Assembly (NCBI GenBank): GCA_003242315.1
Contig: QGUY01000074.1
Location: 1 to 15,104, forward strand
Direction of reading: 5' to 3'
Source of the DNA: Bacteroidota bacterium
GTDB lineage: Bacteria > Bacteroidota > Bacteroidia > Cytophagales > Cyclobacteriaceae
DNA length: 15,104 nucleotides
Shown: one piece after another, positions 6,509 to 13,773 of the stretch
Layout: each line of letters begins with the position of its first letter
How positions within the stretch are numbered: position 1 is the first letter of the stretch
Position numbers and translations under genes: made by a program
The notes under the pieces: model-generated
Seen by the model: the letters and a program-made list of their open reading frames with translations, nothing else
What the model was told of the DNA's origin: nothing
Databases searched by the model: none

Positions 6509-7756
6509 ATGACACCCGTTAAGGCAGAGATTCTGGCGGTCGGCGACGAGTTGCTGTACGGCCAAACGTTAGATACGAATTCACACTTTATAAGCGGTGA
6601 GCTGGACAAGATCGGAGTCCGGGTAGTGCGTCGTACAACCGTGGGGGATAACGAGGCCGACATTCTTCAGGCTTTTGCCGAGGCGGAATCGCGGTCGGAT
6701 ATCCTTCTCATCTCCGGTGGCCTTGGTCCAACGAGCGACGATCTCACTAAACCGTGCCTGGCGAAACATTTCGGTTGTGGTATACGGATTCATGAAGAAG
6801 CGTTGAAGGAGGTCACGGAGTTTTTCCGGAAGAGGGGACGCGAGCTCACGGAGCTTAACCGTCAACAGGCCGCATTACCCGAGTGCTGTGAAAAAATTAC
6901 CAATCCTCTCGGAACCGCTCCCGGAATGTGGTTCGATCGCAATGGAAAAATTTTTGTATCAATGCCGGGTGTACCCCATGAAATGGTCCACATGATGCAG
7001 ACGGAAGTGATCCCGCGTATACGTCAAAGATTCAGATTGCCGATCATCGCACACCAGATGGTCCGCACCGCAGGGATCGGAGAGTCCTTCCTGGCCGAAA
7101 AAATTGCGCCATGGGAACAAAGTCTTCCACCACATATACGATTGGCCTATCTGCCCAGCGAAGCAGGAGTCAAACTACGCCTGACCACATTCGGCGAGGA
7201 CGCCGGGAAAATCGAGAAGGATTTCGCAGCCTTGCGCGAATCTATCCTTCCCCTGGCCGGTCAATACATATTTGGATTTACGGATGATCCGTTGGAGGTG
7301 GTACTGGGTAAGCTGTTGCTCGAAAAAGGACTTACATTATCAGCTGCGGAAAGCTGCACAGGTGGTCACGTCTCTCACACCATTACCACCGTGCCGGGAT
7401 CGTCTGCCTATTTTCTGGGAAGCGTTGTCGCATACGCAAACGAGGTGAAGATAAATGCGCTTGGTGTGAATCCGGAAACGCTCGCGCAGTACGGAGCGGT
7501 AAGCGAACAAACCGTAGCTGAGATGGCATCCGGTGTACGACAGCGCTTTGGAACGGATATCGGTATTGCTACGAGTGGAATTGCAGGACCCGGTGGCGGT
7601 ACACCTGATAAACCCGTCGGCACAATATGGATTGCCTGTGCCGATCGCAACGGCGTAGAGACCCGCAAACTTCAGTTTGCAAATGCACGCCTCGTGAACA
7701 TCAAACTGACAACGACTGCGGTTCTGAACCTGGTTCGTCTCCGAATAAAACAATAA
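6509..7756 (+). CDS. cinA: CinA family protein (CinA-like, NMN amidohydrolase domain)
   Basis: 415 residues with the two-domain layout of full-length CinA. Residues about 1-170 form the MoaB/MogA-like (COG1058) domain, with EILAVGDELLYGQTLDTNS at the start, SGGLGPTSDDLT at 69-80 and MPGVPHEM at 152-159. This domain has been linked to ADP-ribose pyrophosphatase activity in some members. A middle domain precedes the C-terminal PncC-type domain (about 255-415), with AESCTGG at 280-286 and GIAGPGGGTPDKPVG at 357-371. In characterised homologues this domain deamidates NMN to NaMN in pyridine nucleotide recycling. All of these signatures are intact, so both activities are plausible. The name refers to competence or damage induction in other bacteria and should not be taken as the role here. 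Divergent from the DUF4197 gene with 105 bases between, convergent with ppdK. Confidence 0.96.
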   Translation: MTPVKAEILAVGDELLYGQTLDTNSHFISGELDKIGVRVVRRTTVGDNEADILQAFAEAESRSDILLISGGLGPTSDDLTKPCLAKHFGCGIRIHEEALKEVTEFFRKRGRELTELNRQQAALPECCEKITNPLGTAPGMWFDRNGKIFVSMPGVPHEMVHMMQTEVIPRIRQRFRLPIIAHQMVRTAGIGESFLAEKIAPWEQSLPPHIRLAYLPSEAGVKLRLTTFGEDAGKIEKDFAALRESILPLAGQYIFGFTDDPLEVVLGKLLLEKGLTLSAAESCTGGHVSHTITTVPGSSAYFLGSVVAYANEVKINALGVNPETLAQYGAVSEQTVAEMASGVRQRFGTDIGIATSGIAGPGGGTPDKPVGTIWIACADRNGVETRKLQFANARLVNIKLTTTAVLNLVRLRIKQ

Positions 7757-7787
7757 GGGGTGTAAACGACTATGGCGTTCACACCCC
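7757..7787. terminator. Hairpin between the convergent cinA and ppdK ends
   Basis: The arms GGGGTGTAAACG (7757-7768) and CGTTCACACCCC (7776-7787) pair with a single mismatch around a 7-base loop, starting at the base after the cinA stop. On the minus strand the hairpin is followed by a T-rich stretch (TTATTGTTTTATT), so it may terminate ppdK better than cinA. On the plus strand no T tract follows. The stem is read directly; a bidirectional terminator is inferred. Confidence 0.6.
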
Positions 7788-7796
7788 ATGCATGTT

Positions 7797-10616
7797 TCAG
7801 GCTTTTGCTGAAACCAATCGGGCCTGGGCTGCAGCAAGTCGTGCTACAGGCACTCTTGGTGCAGAACACGACACATAGTTCAGGCCGAGTTTATGACAGA
7901 AATGGATTGATGCGGGATGGCCACCGTGCTCTCCGCAGATGCCGACCTTCAGGTCAGCCCTCGTTTGTCTTCCTTCCGTAACGGCCAGTCTCATCAGCCG
8001 TCCAACGCCCGTTTCGTCAAGGACTTCGAAGGGATTGTCCTTCAGCAAGCCCTTTTGTATGTATTGAGGGAGAAACTTGTTTTCGGCGTCCTCGCGGGAG
8101 AAGCTGAATGTTGCCTGCGTGAGGTCATTCGTTCCAAACGAGAAGAAGTCGGCTGCTTCGGCAAGCTTGTCGGCCGTCAGACACGCCCTGACGACTTCGA
8201 TCATAGTACCGAAGCGGAAAGTCAGTTTTATTTTTCTCTTTTCTTCGATCTCGGCACGCACTTCGTCGACCAACTCCTTTACCTGTTTCAATTCCTCGGC
8301 AGTGCAGACCTGCGGTACCATGATCTCAGGATTTACGGTCGTACCCGCTTCTATACACTCTGCCGTGGCTTCCAGTATTGCAGAGATCTGCATGCGGTAT
8401 ATTTCAGGGAATGTCAGACCAAGACGCACACCGCGATGGCCAAGCATAGGATTGACCTCGTGAAGCTCCTTCACCTTTCGCAGCATTTGCTCTTTCTTTT
8501 CGATGGCTTGTTCCACCAGTTGAACGCCGTCAGGGTTGAAAGGCGAGGGTGATTTTTCCGCTATCGAAAGATCTGCATTCAACATCCTCAAGCTTCCAAA
8601 CAGATTGGCCACGCCGCTTACTGTTTCACGCAGGTGGTGCAAGTGTGCCAGCTCCTGCGTCAGCACCTCGCTTGTCGGTAGAAACTCATGAATAGGCGGA
8701 TCGAGGAGCCGAATGGTCACAGGCCGTGAACCCATTGCTGTGAGGATTTCGCGGAAGTCCTTCTTCTGCATTTCCTTTAGCCTGTCAAGTGCTGCAGCCC
8801 GATCTTCAGGGGTAGGTGCGAGAATCATTTCAAGCACGACAGGCAGGCGGTCGACCGCATTGAACATTCGTTCCGTGCGGCAGAGTCCGATACCCTTTGC
8901 CCCATAGTTCAACGCCTTCACCGCTGCTTCAGGTGTATCAGCATTGGCCATGACTTGCAGTGAGGCAACTTCATCGGCCCATGAGAGCAGCGTGTGGAGT
9001 TCCTTCGAAAACTCAGGCTCAACTGTGGCGATCACGCCGGGGTAGACGTAACCAGTGCCACCATCGATTGTGATGTAGTCACCTTCGCGAATGGTCTTCT
9101 CTCCGATTTGGGCTGCGCGAAGGTTCACATCCACGTTAATTCCTTCTGCGCCGGCAACACAAGGTTTACCGATGCTGCGTGCGACAACGGCAGCGTGCGA
9201 TGTCTTACCTCCCCTGCTCGTGAGCACACCTTGAGAAGCAAAGAATCCGTGAATGTCTTCGGGCTTGGTTTCTTCGCGAACGAGAATGACCTTTTCACCT
9301 GCGCGGCCCAGCAACTCCGCACGGTCGGCATCAAAGACTACATGTCCCGATGCAGCGCCGGGCGAAGCGGGCAAGCCTTTCGCTATGGGTTGAACTTTGC
9401 TCGAAGGATCGAGTCTCGGGTGCAGAAGTTGTTCCAGTAGTTCCGGTTTGATGCGCATGAGAGCTTCAGATCGCGTAATGAGACCTTCATTGGCCATTTC
9501 CACCGAAGTGCGCACGAGCGCGGTCGTGTTCATTTTTCCGTTGCGCGTCTGCAGGCAGTACAGCACACCGTGTTCGATGGTGTACTCAAAATCCTGAACT
9601 TCGCGATAGTGTTTCTCCAGCTTTTCACGCAGTTCCTGAAGTTGCGCATATTGCTCCGGCATTTCCACGGCCAATTCGCTTACGGGTTTAGGTGTACGTA
9701 TGCCAGCGACAACGTCTTCGCCCTGTGCGTTGGTAAGGTATTCACCGAACATTACGTTTTCTCCTGTACCAGGGTCACGTGTAAAACCTACACCTGTTGC
9801 GCAGTCGTTGCCCATATTCCCAAACACCATTGACACTACGTTAACTGCCGTACCGTTTGCCATGTCGGGTGTGATCTTGAACTCGCGTCTGTAGTCGACG
9901 GCACGTTTTCCCATCCATGAATTGAAGACTGCCTTAATAGCAATTTCGAGTTGCTCATAAGCATCCTCCGGGAAGGGTCTGCCTAACGTTTCCTGAACAA
10001 CATTGAGGAAGCGTTCGCTGACTTCCATCAGATCTTCCGCCGTAAGTCCTATGTCGGCCTTTACGCCTGCCCTTTGTTTTACTTCTTCAAAGTGTTTATC
10101 GAACGCCTCATCGGGGACACCTAATGCGACCTTTCCAAAAAGCTGAATGAATCGCCGGTATGCATCGTATCCGAAGCGTTCATTGCCGCTTCGCCGGATA
10201 AGGCCTTTCAACGTATCGCGGTTCAGACCGAGGTTGAGAATTGTGTCCATCATGCCGGGCATAGACAGCGCAGATCCCGAACGCACGGAAACCAGCAGAG
10301 GATTGTCCGCGTCGCCAAAGCGCTTTCCGCTTGCTTCCTCGACGCGTCGGATATGCTCTCGCACTTCATCCATCAATCCCTCGGGAAGGCTGCGGTCGGG
10401 TGATGCCAGGTACTCCAGACACGCCTCTGTAGTAATGACAAAACCCGGTGGCACATTCAACCCGATCTGTGTCATCTCACAGAGGTTAGCGCCTTTTCCG
10501 CCTAACAATTTCTTGTTCTTGCCATCTCCTTCGGAGAAACTGTATACATACTTTACCTTGTTTTTGGATTTTCTTTCAGCCTTTTGAAGTGAATCCACTT
10601 GCATCGTCTCGTTCAT
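7797..10616 (-). CDS. ppdK: Pyruvate, phosphate dikinase
   Basis: Catalyses reversible conversion of pyruvate, ATP and phosphate to PEP, AMP and diphosphate in the cytoplasm. The 939-residue protein has the three expected parts. The N-terminal ATP-binding domain (about 20-370) contains GGKGANLCEM and SVRSGSALSMPGMMDT (Arg112). The swivelling phosphohistidine domain (about 400-515) contains TSRGGKTSHAAVVAR with phospho-acceptor His474. The C-terminal TIM barrel (about 530-935) contains GIGLCRTERMF (Arg580 and Arg583 region), MLGHRGVRLG, GICGEHGG and the late Cys917. It is longer than the Clostridium enzyme (874), mainly through an N-terminal extension of about 20 residues rich in Lys and other inserts. 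ATG 10614-10616 is used; ATG 10604 is an alternative four codons in. Divergent from the E2 gene with 159 bases between. In Bacteroidota it may work in glycolysis or gluconeogenesis; direction is not deducible. Confidence 0.97.
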   Translation of the reverse strand: MNETMQVDSLQKAERKSKNKVKYVYSFSEGDGKNKKLLGGKGANLCEMTQIGLNVPPGFVITTEACLEYLASPDRSLPEGLMDEVREHIRRVEEASGKRFGDADNPLLVSVRSGSALSMPGMMDTILNLGLNRDTLKGLIRRSGNERFGYDAYRRFIQLFGKVALGVPDEAFDKHFEEVKQRAGVKADIGLTAEDLMEVSERFLNVVQETLGRPFPEDAYEQLEIAIKAVFNSWMGKRAVDYRREFKITPDMANGTAVNVVSMVFGNMGNDCATGVGFTRDPGTGENVMFGEYLTNAQGEDVVAGIRTPKPVSELAVEMPEQYAQLQELREKLEKHYREVQDFEYTIEHGVLYCLQTRNGKMNTTALVRTSVEMANEGLITRSEALMRIKPELLEQLLHPRLDPSSKVQPIAKGLPASPGAASGHVVFDADRAELLGRAGEKVILVREETKPEDIHGFFASQGVLTSRGGKTSHAAVVARSIGKPCVAGAEGINVDVNLRAAQIGEKTIREGDYITIDGGTGYVYPGVIATVEPEFSKELHTLLSWADEVASLQVMANADTPEAAVKALNYGAKGIGLCRTERMFNAVDRLPVVLEMILAPTPEDRAAALDRLKEMQKKDFREILTAMGSRPVTIRLLDPPIHEFLPTSEVLTQELAHLHHLRETVSGVANLFGSLRMLNADLSIAEKSPSPFNPDGVQLVEQAIEKKEQMLRKVKELHEVNPMLGHRGVRLGLTFPEIYRMQISAILEATAECIEAGTTVNPEIMVPQVCTAEELKQVKELVDEVRAEIEEKRKIKLTFRFGTMIEVVRACLTADKLAEAADFFSFGTNDLTQATFSFSREDAENKFLPQYIQKGLLKDNPFEVLDETGVGRLMRLAVTEGRQTRADLKVGICGEHGGHPASIHFCHKLGLNYVSCSAPRVPVARLAAAQARLVSAKA

Positions 10617-10674
10617 GGCAGGTGTTGTTTAATCTTTATCAAGGTATCGATGAACCACTTATTTCTGAATGACA

Positions 10675-10705
10675 TTGATCAAGGACAAATTCTGATTGAA
10701 ATCAG
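10675..10705. promoter_or_regulatory. Pair of palindromes in the ppdK/E2 divergent region
   Basis: TTGATCAA (10675-10682) is a perfect 8-base palindrome, and CTGATTGAAATCAG (10692-10705) has two perfect 6-base arms around GA. Their centres are about 20 bases apart, roughly two helical turns, between divergent ppdK and the E2 gene and just upstream of the candidate E2 promoter. That would suit a regulator binding one DNA face. Short palindromes also occur by chance, so this is tentative. Confidence 0.28.
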
Positions 10706-10719
10706 GGCAAAAAGTGGAC

Positions 10720-10750
10720 TTTGTTCTACGCTGAAATACTGATAACTTGC
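10720..10750 (+). promoter_or_regulatory. Candidate promoter for the E2 gene
   Basis: TTTG at 10720-10723 is followed after 19 bases by TAACTTGC at 10743-10750, a partial match to TAnnTTTG (TA and one T of TTTG at the right places, others shifted). It would place the transcription start about 20 bases before ATG 10776. Spacing and position are good, but the -7 element is weak. Confidence 0.3.
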
Positions 10751-10775
10751 ACCATGGTTCAAAACCCGTTTCACG

Positions 10776-12038
10776 ATGGCGCAAGTAGAACTTCTGATGC
10801 CCAAGATGGGCGAGAGCATAATGGAGGCGACTGTTCTCACGTGGCTGAAAAAGCCCGGCGATAAGATTGAACAGGATGAGTCAGTCCTCGAGGTAGCCAC
10901 CGATAAAGTCGACACCGAAATTCCTTCGATATATGCTGGTGTCTTGAAAGAAATCCTCGCAAAGGAAGGCGAAACCGTGAAGGTAGGAAGCCCTATTGCC
11001 ATCATAGAAGCAACGGTTCCGGAAAATGCACCCGACGAGAAGGTTCTGGAACCAGTGGAAACAATACCGCAACCTCGCGAAGAGAACGGTATTAAAGCTC
11101 CTGTTAGCGAGGCGAAGAAGCCGGCGCCCGTTTCGAACCGTTTCTATTCTCCTCTCGTGCGCAACATCGCGCGACAGGAAAACATCCCGATATCGGAACT
11201 TGATACTCTAACGGGAACAGGAGCTGAGGGGCGCGTTACGAAGAAAGATCTGCTTGAGTATATTTCAAATCGCAAGGCGGGGCGCGTGGACACTGCATCT
11301 ATACCCCAGCCTGTGATCTCCGTAAATGGCGGTGACGAAATCGTCGAAATGGATCGCATGCGGAAGATGATCGCCGAACGAATGGTGGCATCCAAACGCA
11401 TCGCGCCTCACGTCACTTCTTTTGTAGAGGCTGACGTTACCCCGCTCGTGATGTGGAGGAACAAGGTCAAGGCTGAGTTTCACAAGCGTGAAGGCGAAGT
11501 GCTCACCTACACGCCGATGTTTATTGAAGCCGTCGTGCTCGCCATTAAGGATTACCCGATGATCAACATATCGGTTGATGGCGACAAGATCATCAAACGA
11601 AAGGCTATCAATATCGGCATGGCAGTAGCGCTTCCCGACGGGAATCTCATCGTTCCTGTTATTCATAATGCCGATCAGTACAACCTCAAGGGATTGATCC
11701 ATAAGGTAAATGATCTGGCGCGGCGGGCGCGGGAAAATAAACTCAAACCCGATGAACTCGTCGGCGGCACGTTTACTATTTCCAATGTCGGCTCCTTCGG
11801 CAACGTGATGGGAACGCCCATCATCGTACAACCACAGGTTGGGATTATTGCCCTGGGTGCGATACAAAAGAAACCGGCTGTAATTGAAACTCCCTATGGC
11901 GATGCCATTGGCATACGTCACAAGATGTTTTTGTCGCACTCGTACGACCACCGCGTTGTCGATGGCGCCCTCGGCGGCATGATGGTACGACGTGTTGCAG
12001 ACTATCTTGAAAAATTTGATACAAGCCGGGTCATCTGA
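10776..12038 (+). CDS. 2-oxo acid dehydrogenase complex E2 subunit (dihydrolipoamide acyltransferase)
   Basis: 420 residues with the full E2 architecture. One lipoyl domain occupies about 1-80, with the lipoylated Lys44 in ATDKVDTEIP. A linker rich in Pro and Glu follows, then the peripheral-subunit-binding domain at about 123-163 (SPLVRNIARQENI ... GTGAEGRVTKKDLL). The catalytic acyltransferase domain spans about 188-420, with SYDHRVVDG holding His392 and Asp396. It transfers the acyl group from lipoyl-lysine to CoA and forms the core of a pyruvate, 2-oxoglutarate or branched-chain 2-oxo acid dehydrogenase complex. The lipoyl signature MPKMGES resembles that of Bacteroidota branched-chain/2-oxo acid E2s more than PDH E2s, but sequence alone does not settle the substrate. 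No E1 or E3 gene is adjacent, so the partners must be encoded elsewhere. The following metB-like gene is 66 bases downstream and may be cotranscribed. Confidence 0.95.
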   Translation: MAQVELLMPKMGESIMEATVLTWLKKPGDKIEQDESVLEVATDKVDTEIPSIYAGVLKEILAKEGETVKVGSPIAIIEATVPENAPDEKVLEPVETIPQPREENGIKAPVSEAKKPAPVSNRFYSPLVRNIARQENIPISELDTLTGTGAEGRVTKKDLLEYISNRKAGRVDTASIPQPVISVNGGDEIVEMDRMRKMIAERMVASKRIAPHVTSFVEADVTPLVMWRNKVKAEFHKREGEVLTYTPMFIEAVVLAIKDYPMINISVDGDKIIKRKAINIGMAVALPDGNLIVPVIHNADQYNLKGLIHKVNDLARRARENKLKPDELVGGTFTISNVGSFGNVMGTPIIVQPQVGIIALGAIQKKPAVIETPYGDAIGIRHKMFLSHSYDHRVVDGALGGMMVRRVADYLEKFDTSRVI

Positions 12039-12104
12039 CCGACCGGCTAACGATCTGCATAACCCACCCTGCCTCCACCCCAGGGATTTTGAAAATTTTT
12101 GATT

Positions 12105-13250
12105 ATGAAATTCGGAACCAAGGCAGTCCACGCTGGTGTCAAGCCGGATCCTACAACCGGAGCGATCATGACACCTATCTATCAAACGTCAACCTATGTA
12201 CAAGAGTCGCCCGCAAAACACAAGGGCTATGCTTATGCACGTGGAGCAAACCCGACACGCGATGCGTTGCAGGCGAGCATCGCAGCATTGGAAGGTGGTA
12301 AGTTCGGCCTCTGTTTTTCTTCAGGCATGGGCGCTACCGACGCCGTGATCCGGTTGCTTTCACCCGGCGACGAAGTGATCACCAGCAACGACCTCTACGG
12401 CGGATCTTACAGGATGTTCCGAAGAATTTATGAACGATTCGGAATCAAGTTTCATTTCCTCGACCTGACCCATTCAGAAAATATCATTCCTTACGTCAAC
12501 GAAAAGACAAAATTGCTCTGGCTCGAAACGCCAACAAATCCATTGATGAACATCGTCGACATTGCCGCGTGCGTGGAGATTGCGAAAGAACACGATATAC
12601 GCGTTGCCGTCGACAATACTTTTGCTTCACCCTATTTACAAAATCCTCTCAGCCTCGGCGCCGACATCGTGATGCATTCGGTCACCAAGTATCTGGGTGG
12701 ACACTCCGACGTCATCATGGGTGCGCTCGTCACCAACGATGAAAACCTCTATCGCGAACTGGCATTCATTCTCAACAGCTGCGGTGCCGTTCCCGGGCCG
12801 CAGGACTGCTTCCTGGTGCTTCGCGGGATAAAGACATTGCATTTGCGGATGGAGCGGCATTGTGCGAACGGAAGGGAGATAGCACAGTACCTAAAGCAAC
12901 ATCCGAAGGTAGGCAAAGTATATTGGCCAGGTTTCGAGGATCATCCCAATCACGACGTGGCTCGCCGTCAGATGCGCGACTTCGGTGGAATGATATCCTT
13001 CACGGTTAAAGACGACAACCAGGAGAAGGCCATCAAGCTCATGGAAAGCGTCAAGGTATTTTCACTTGCCGAGTCGTTGGGCGGTGTCGAGTCGCTCATC
13101 AATCACCCCGCATCGATGACCCACGCAAGCGTACCTCGTGAAGACAGGATCAAGAGTGGTCTCGTCGATTCGTTGATCAGGCTGAGCGTCGGCATAGAAG
13201 ACATCGAAGATTTGCTGGCTGATCTGGATCAGGCTTTCCAAAAAATATGA
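12105..13250 (+). CDS. metB: Cystathionine gamma-synthase-like PLP enzyme
   Basis: 381 residues from ATG 12105-12107; a TTG two codons earlier is less likely because family members begin MKFGTKAVHAG. It is a fold-type I PLP enzyme of the Cys/Met metabolism family. Lys195 in SVTKYLGGHSD forms the Schiff base, Asp170 in VDNTFASPYL contacts the pyridine nitrogen, Tyr98 in DLYGG stacks on the ring, and YARGANPTR (45-52 region) binds the phosphate of the partner subunit. The closing block ESLGGVESLINHPASMTHA is typical. The enzyme should form cystathionine from an activated homoserine and cysteine. Gamma-lyase and gamma-synthase activities are hard to separate by sequence, so lyase activity is the main alternative. 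It follows the E2 gene on the same strand without a convincing promoter of its own, and ends in a hairpin that overlaps the stop codon. Confidence 0.9.
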   Translation: MKFGTKAVHAGVKPDPTTGAIMTPIYQTSTYVQESPAKHKGYAYARGANPTRDALQASIAALEGGKFGLCFSSGMGATDAVIRLLSPGDEVITSNDLYGGSYRMFRRIYERFGIKFHFLDLTHSENIIPYVNEKTKLLWLETPTNPLMNIVDIAACVEIAKEHDIRVAVDNTFASPYLQNPLSLGADIVMHSVTKYLGGHSDVIMGALVTNDENLYRELAFILNSCGAVPGPQDCFLVLRGIKTLHLRMERHCANGREIAQYLKQHPKVGKVYWPGFEDHPNHDVARRQMRDFGGMISFTVKDDNQEKAIKLMESVKVFSLAESLGGVESLINHPASMTHASVPREDRIKSGLVDSLIRLSVGIEDIEDLLADLDQAFQKI

Positions 13251-13275
13251 CAGGCCTGCAAATTGCAGACCTGTC
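13249..13275 (+). terminator. Hairpin overlapping the metB-like stop codon
   Basis: GACAGGCCTGCA (13249-13260) pairs with TGCAGACCTGTC (13264-13275) with one mismatch around a 3-base loop. The left arm includes the last two bases of the TGA stop. No T tract follows on the plus strand, so it may stabilise the transcript end rather than terminate alone. Confidence 0.45.
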
Positions 13276-13290
13276 CACCCAACCATAGAC

Positions 13291-13321
13291 TACCTGAACC
13301 TGGTTTGGTCTCCTTCAGGTA
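13291..13321. repeat. Second inverted repeat between convergent genes
   Basis: TACCTGAA (13291-13298) and TTCAGGTA (13314-13321) are perfect 8-base arms around a 15-base loop, 15 bases after the first hairpin and 7 bases beyond the stop of the convergent basic-protein gene. No T tract lies directly after it on either strand. It is probably part of the transcription end region of both genes. Confidence 0.4.
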
Positions 13322-13328
13322 AAACAAA

Positions 13329-13643
13329 TCAATTTCGCTCCAGACTGTTGTGCTTTGCGCGACGGATGCTCCTATCGGCGCGGTCCTGTTTGCGTTCGAT
13401 TACAGCCTTCTCCCTGCGCGTCACCTCACCATCTGCTTTGGCACGACACTCTGTCCTGCGGATGTGGCGTTGCTGACGCTTCAAAGCGGCGCGTTCACCT
13501 CTTGTCAGTTCACCATTTGCGGTTCCTTGCGCAATCCGTGCATGTTGTACCTTCTGACGTGCATCTGCACGAGGCGTTTCCTGTGCGACCGATACTGCCG
13601 TTGCCATAAAGAACAGCAGACCCATTACGATGTACTTCTTCAT
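13329..13643 (-). CDS. Small exported, strongly basic protein with an internal duplication
   Basis: 104 residues from ATG 13643; a TTG two codons upstream is less likely. A signal peptide is clear: Lys2-Lys3, hydrophobic core 4-18, cleavage likely after SVAQ at about 21. The mature 83 residues are dominated by Arg, Lys, Gln and Glu. Two related units are visible: residues about 36-63, with NGELTRGERAALKRQQRHI, and about 66-94, with DGEVTRREKAVIERKQDR. Each has a Gly-Glu-(Leu/Val)-Thr turn followed by a charged helix. Similar small periplasmic proteins occur in many Bacteroidota (from memory), with no established role. The (N/D)G-x-(L/V)T-x-x-E pattern slightly recalls EF-hand-like or helical-hairpin periplasmic proteins, but I would not assign metal binding. 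A single Cys (Cys66) lies between the units. It sits downstream of the histidine kinase on the same strand, 122 bases away. Confidence 0.82.
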   Translation of the reverse strand: MKKYIVMGLLFFMATAVSVAQETPRADARQKVQHARIAQGTANGELTRGERAALKRQQRHIRRTECRAKADGEVTRREKAVIERKQDRADRSIRRAKHNSLERN

Positions 13644-13744
13644 TTTCAAAAACGTTAAGGATTTACGGGCCCGAGAGGTCTTTCACTAAACACTTCTTTG
13701 ACCAGCCACCCCTGGGAAGGTTTAAATGGGGCTAAGAAAAATTT

Positions 13745-13773
13745 AAAAAACCGCGTTCCCGGGGCTTAGGCGG
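13745..13773 (-). terminator. Weak candidate terminator of the histidine kinase gene
   Basis: On the minus strand, overlapping the kinase stop codon, CCGC and GCGG (13773-13770 and 13754-13751) can pair around a GC-rich loop. They are directly followed by six T (13750-13745) and, after AAA, another T run. The T tract is good but the stem is only four pairs plus possible inner CCC/GGG contacts. Confidence 0.28.

Noticed and set aside
7340..7837. 165-codon minus-strand frame across the end of cinA
   Set aside because: Opposite the conserved PncC-type domain and overlapping the end of ppdK; Cys- and Arg-rich low-plausibility translation.
7917..8552. 211-codon open frame on the plus strand inside ppdK
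   Set aside because: Antisense to the conserved C-terminal barrel of ppdK, with no domain signature and a composition typical of a shadow frame.
12067..12101. CCCTG/CAGGG stem followed by ATTTTGAAAATTTTT between E2 and metB
   Set aside because: A five-pair stem with a 9-base loop and an interrupted T tract directly before the metB start; could be a weak terminator but is not convincing.
11265..12185. 306-codon open frame on the minus strand opposite the E2 gene
   Set aside because: It lies entirely antisense to a well-supported E2 domain and shows no recognisable domain; long shadow frames are common at this base composition.
13666..13673. CGGGCCCG palindrome upstream of the small basic protein gene
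   Set aside because: A single 8-base palindrome with no partner or promoter context; chance occurrence is likely.
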